From Candidatus Zixiibacteriota bacterium (GTDB lineage: Bacteria; Zixibacteria; MSB-5A5; GN15; FEB-12): DNA of 14,271 nucleotides. Made by a program: the position numbers and the translations under genes. The DNA lies in the NCBI GenBank assembly GCA_003641405.1, contig QNAF01000031.1:1-14271 (forward strand), in the 5' to 3' direction. This document shows positions 14,079-14,271 of this stretch, one piece after another; positions within the stretch are counted from its first letter, which is position 1, and every line of letters starts with the position of its first letter. The notes below the pieces were generated by a model, which saw nothing but the letters and a program-made list of their open reading frames with translations, had not been told where the DNA came from and did no database searches.

Positions 14079-14094
14079 GGTTGCCACCCGGCCG
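14079..14094. repeat. GGTTGCCACCCGGCCG motif, copy 2
   Basis: Identical over 16 bp to 12700-12715 and in the same orientation. It is not next to a stop codon here. Confidence 0.55.
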
Positions 14095-14115
14095 GTATGT
14101 GACCTGCGCCAGTGG

Positions 14116-14134
14116 CAGGATCACAGGGATCCTG
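14116..14134. repeat. Short inverted repeat CAGGATC/GATCCTG
   Basis: CAGGATC (14116-14122) and GATCCTG (14128-14134) form a 7-bp stem with a 5-nt loop. No T-run follows. No second copy in the window. Confidence 0.4.
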
Positions 14135-14153
14135 TCTACCCTCTCTACCGAGT

Positions 14154-14176
14154 GGCGGGTCTGTCCCAGACCCGCC
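14154..14176. repeat. Strong hairpin at the right edge, possible terminator or REP unit
   Basis: A perfect 10-bp stem, GGCGGGTCTG (14154-14163) with CAGACCCGCC (14167-14176), has a 3-nt loop. The following CTTGTATCTT is only moderately T-rich, so this could be a weak terminator for the DUF202 unit or one more palindromic repeat. The rest of 13964-14271 holds the repeats listed and no gene I can support. Confidence 0.55.
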
Positions 14177-14271
14177 CTTGTATCTTACAATTCAGCTAAA
14201 CATAATGAACGGATCGGGATGAATCTGTACCCGCCCTCAGGTCCGAGAGCCTGTAACGTAGATTAGATCGC

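Overview
The window looks like chromosome from an anaerobic or facultative diderm bacterium. A pyruvate:ferredoxin oxidoreductase tail is at the left edge, and a signal-peptide protein with an aromatic C-terminus suggests an outer membrane. Base composition is near half G+C by eye. Protein style and the many short palindromic intergenic repeats resemble little-cultivated FCB-group lineages such as Zixibacteria; this placement is an inference and weak. No rRNA, tRNA or CRISPR array was found.

Left part (1-2808): the 3' end of a pyruvate:ferredoxin oxidoreductase gene with a clear rho-independent terminator; a secreted or outer-membrane beta-barrel-like protein; and a secreted TolB/WD40-like beta-propeller protein with its own promoter-like sequence and a second clear terminator.

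Centre (2857-6680): an apparent arsenic/organoarsenical resistance operon on the + strand. In order it holds an ArsR-family repressor with a palindromic operator inside its promoter, a 120-bp inverted-repeat element, an ArsP/YraQ-type permease, a short TrmO/TsaA-like protein, a 77-aa CxxC thioredoxin-like protein (ArsE position), an ArsF-like membrane-anchored CxxC protein and an ArsG-like CcdA/DsbD-type membrane protein. The last three match the ArsEFG set linked to reduction of nitrophenyl-arsenicals and export of the trivalent product; ArsP is an organoarsenical efflux permease. The permease frame carries an in-frame TAG at codon 4 of its best start.

Next (6758-11468): a HI0933/BaiN-type flavoprotein split by an in-frame TGA; a convergent minus-strand secreted thioredoxin-TPR protein; and a complete Tex (YhgF) transcription accessory protein.

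Right part (11469-14271): a repeat-rich stretch with three small genes: a two-TM unknown protein, a minus-strand unknown soluble protein and a DUF202 membrane protein. Between them lie several palindromic families. One is a REP-like unit present four times in two oppositely oriented pairs, with compensatory stem changes. Another is a MITE-like element with GGGCCTGTTGA ends, also found inside the ars operon. Others are GTCACC-bounded elements, a shared 16-bp motif and single hairpins. The 3' ends of two genes run into these repeats. The most notable points are the ars operon with its amber codon and inserted element, and the repeat families.
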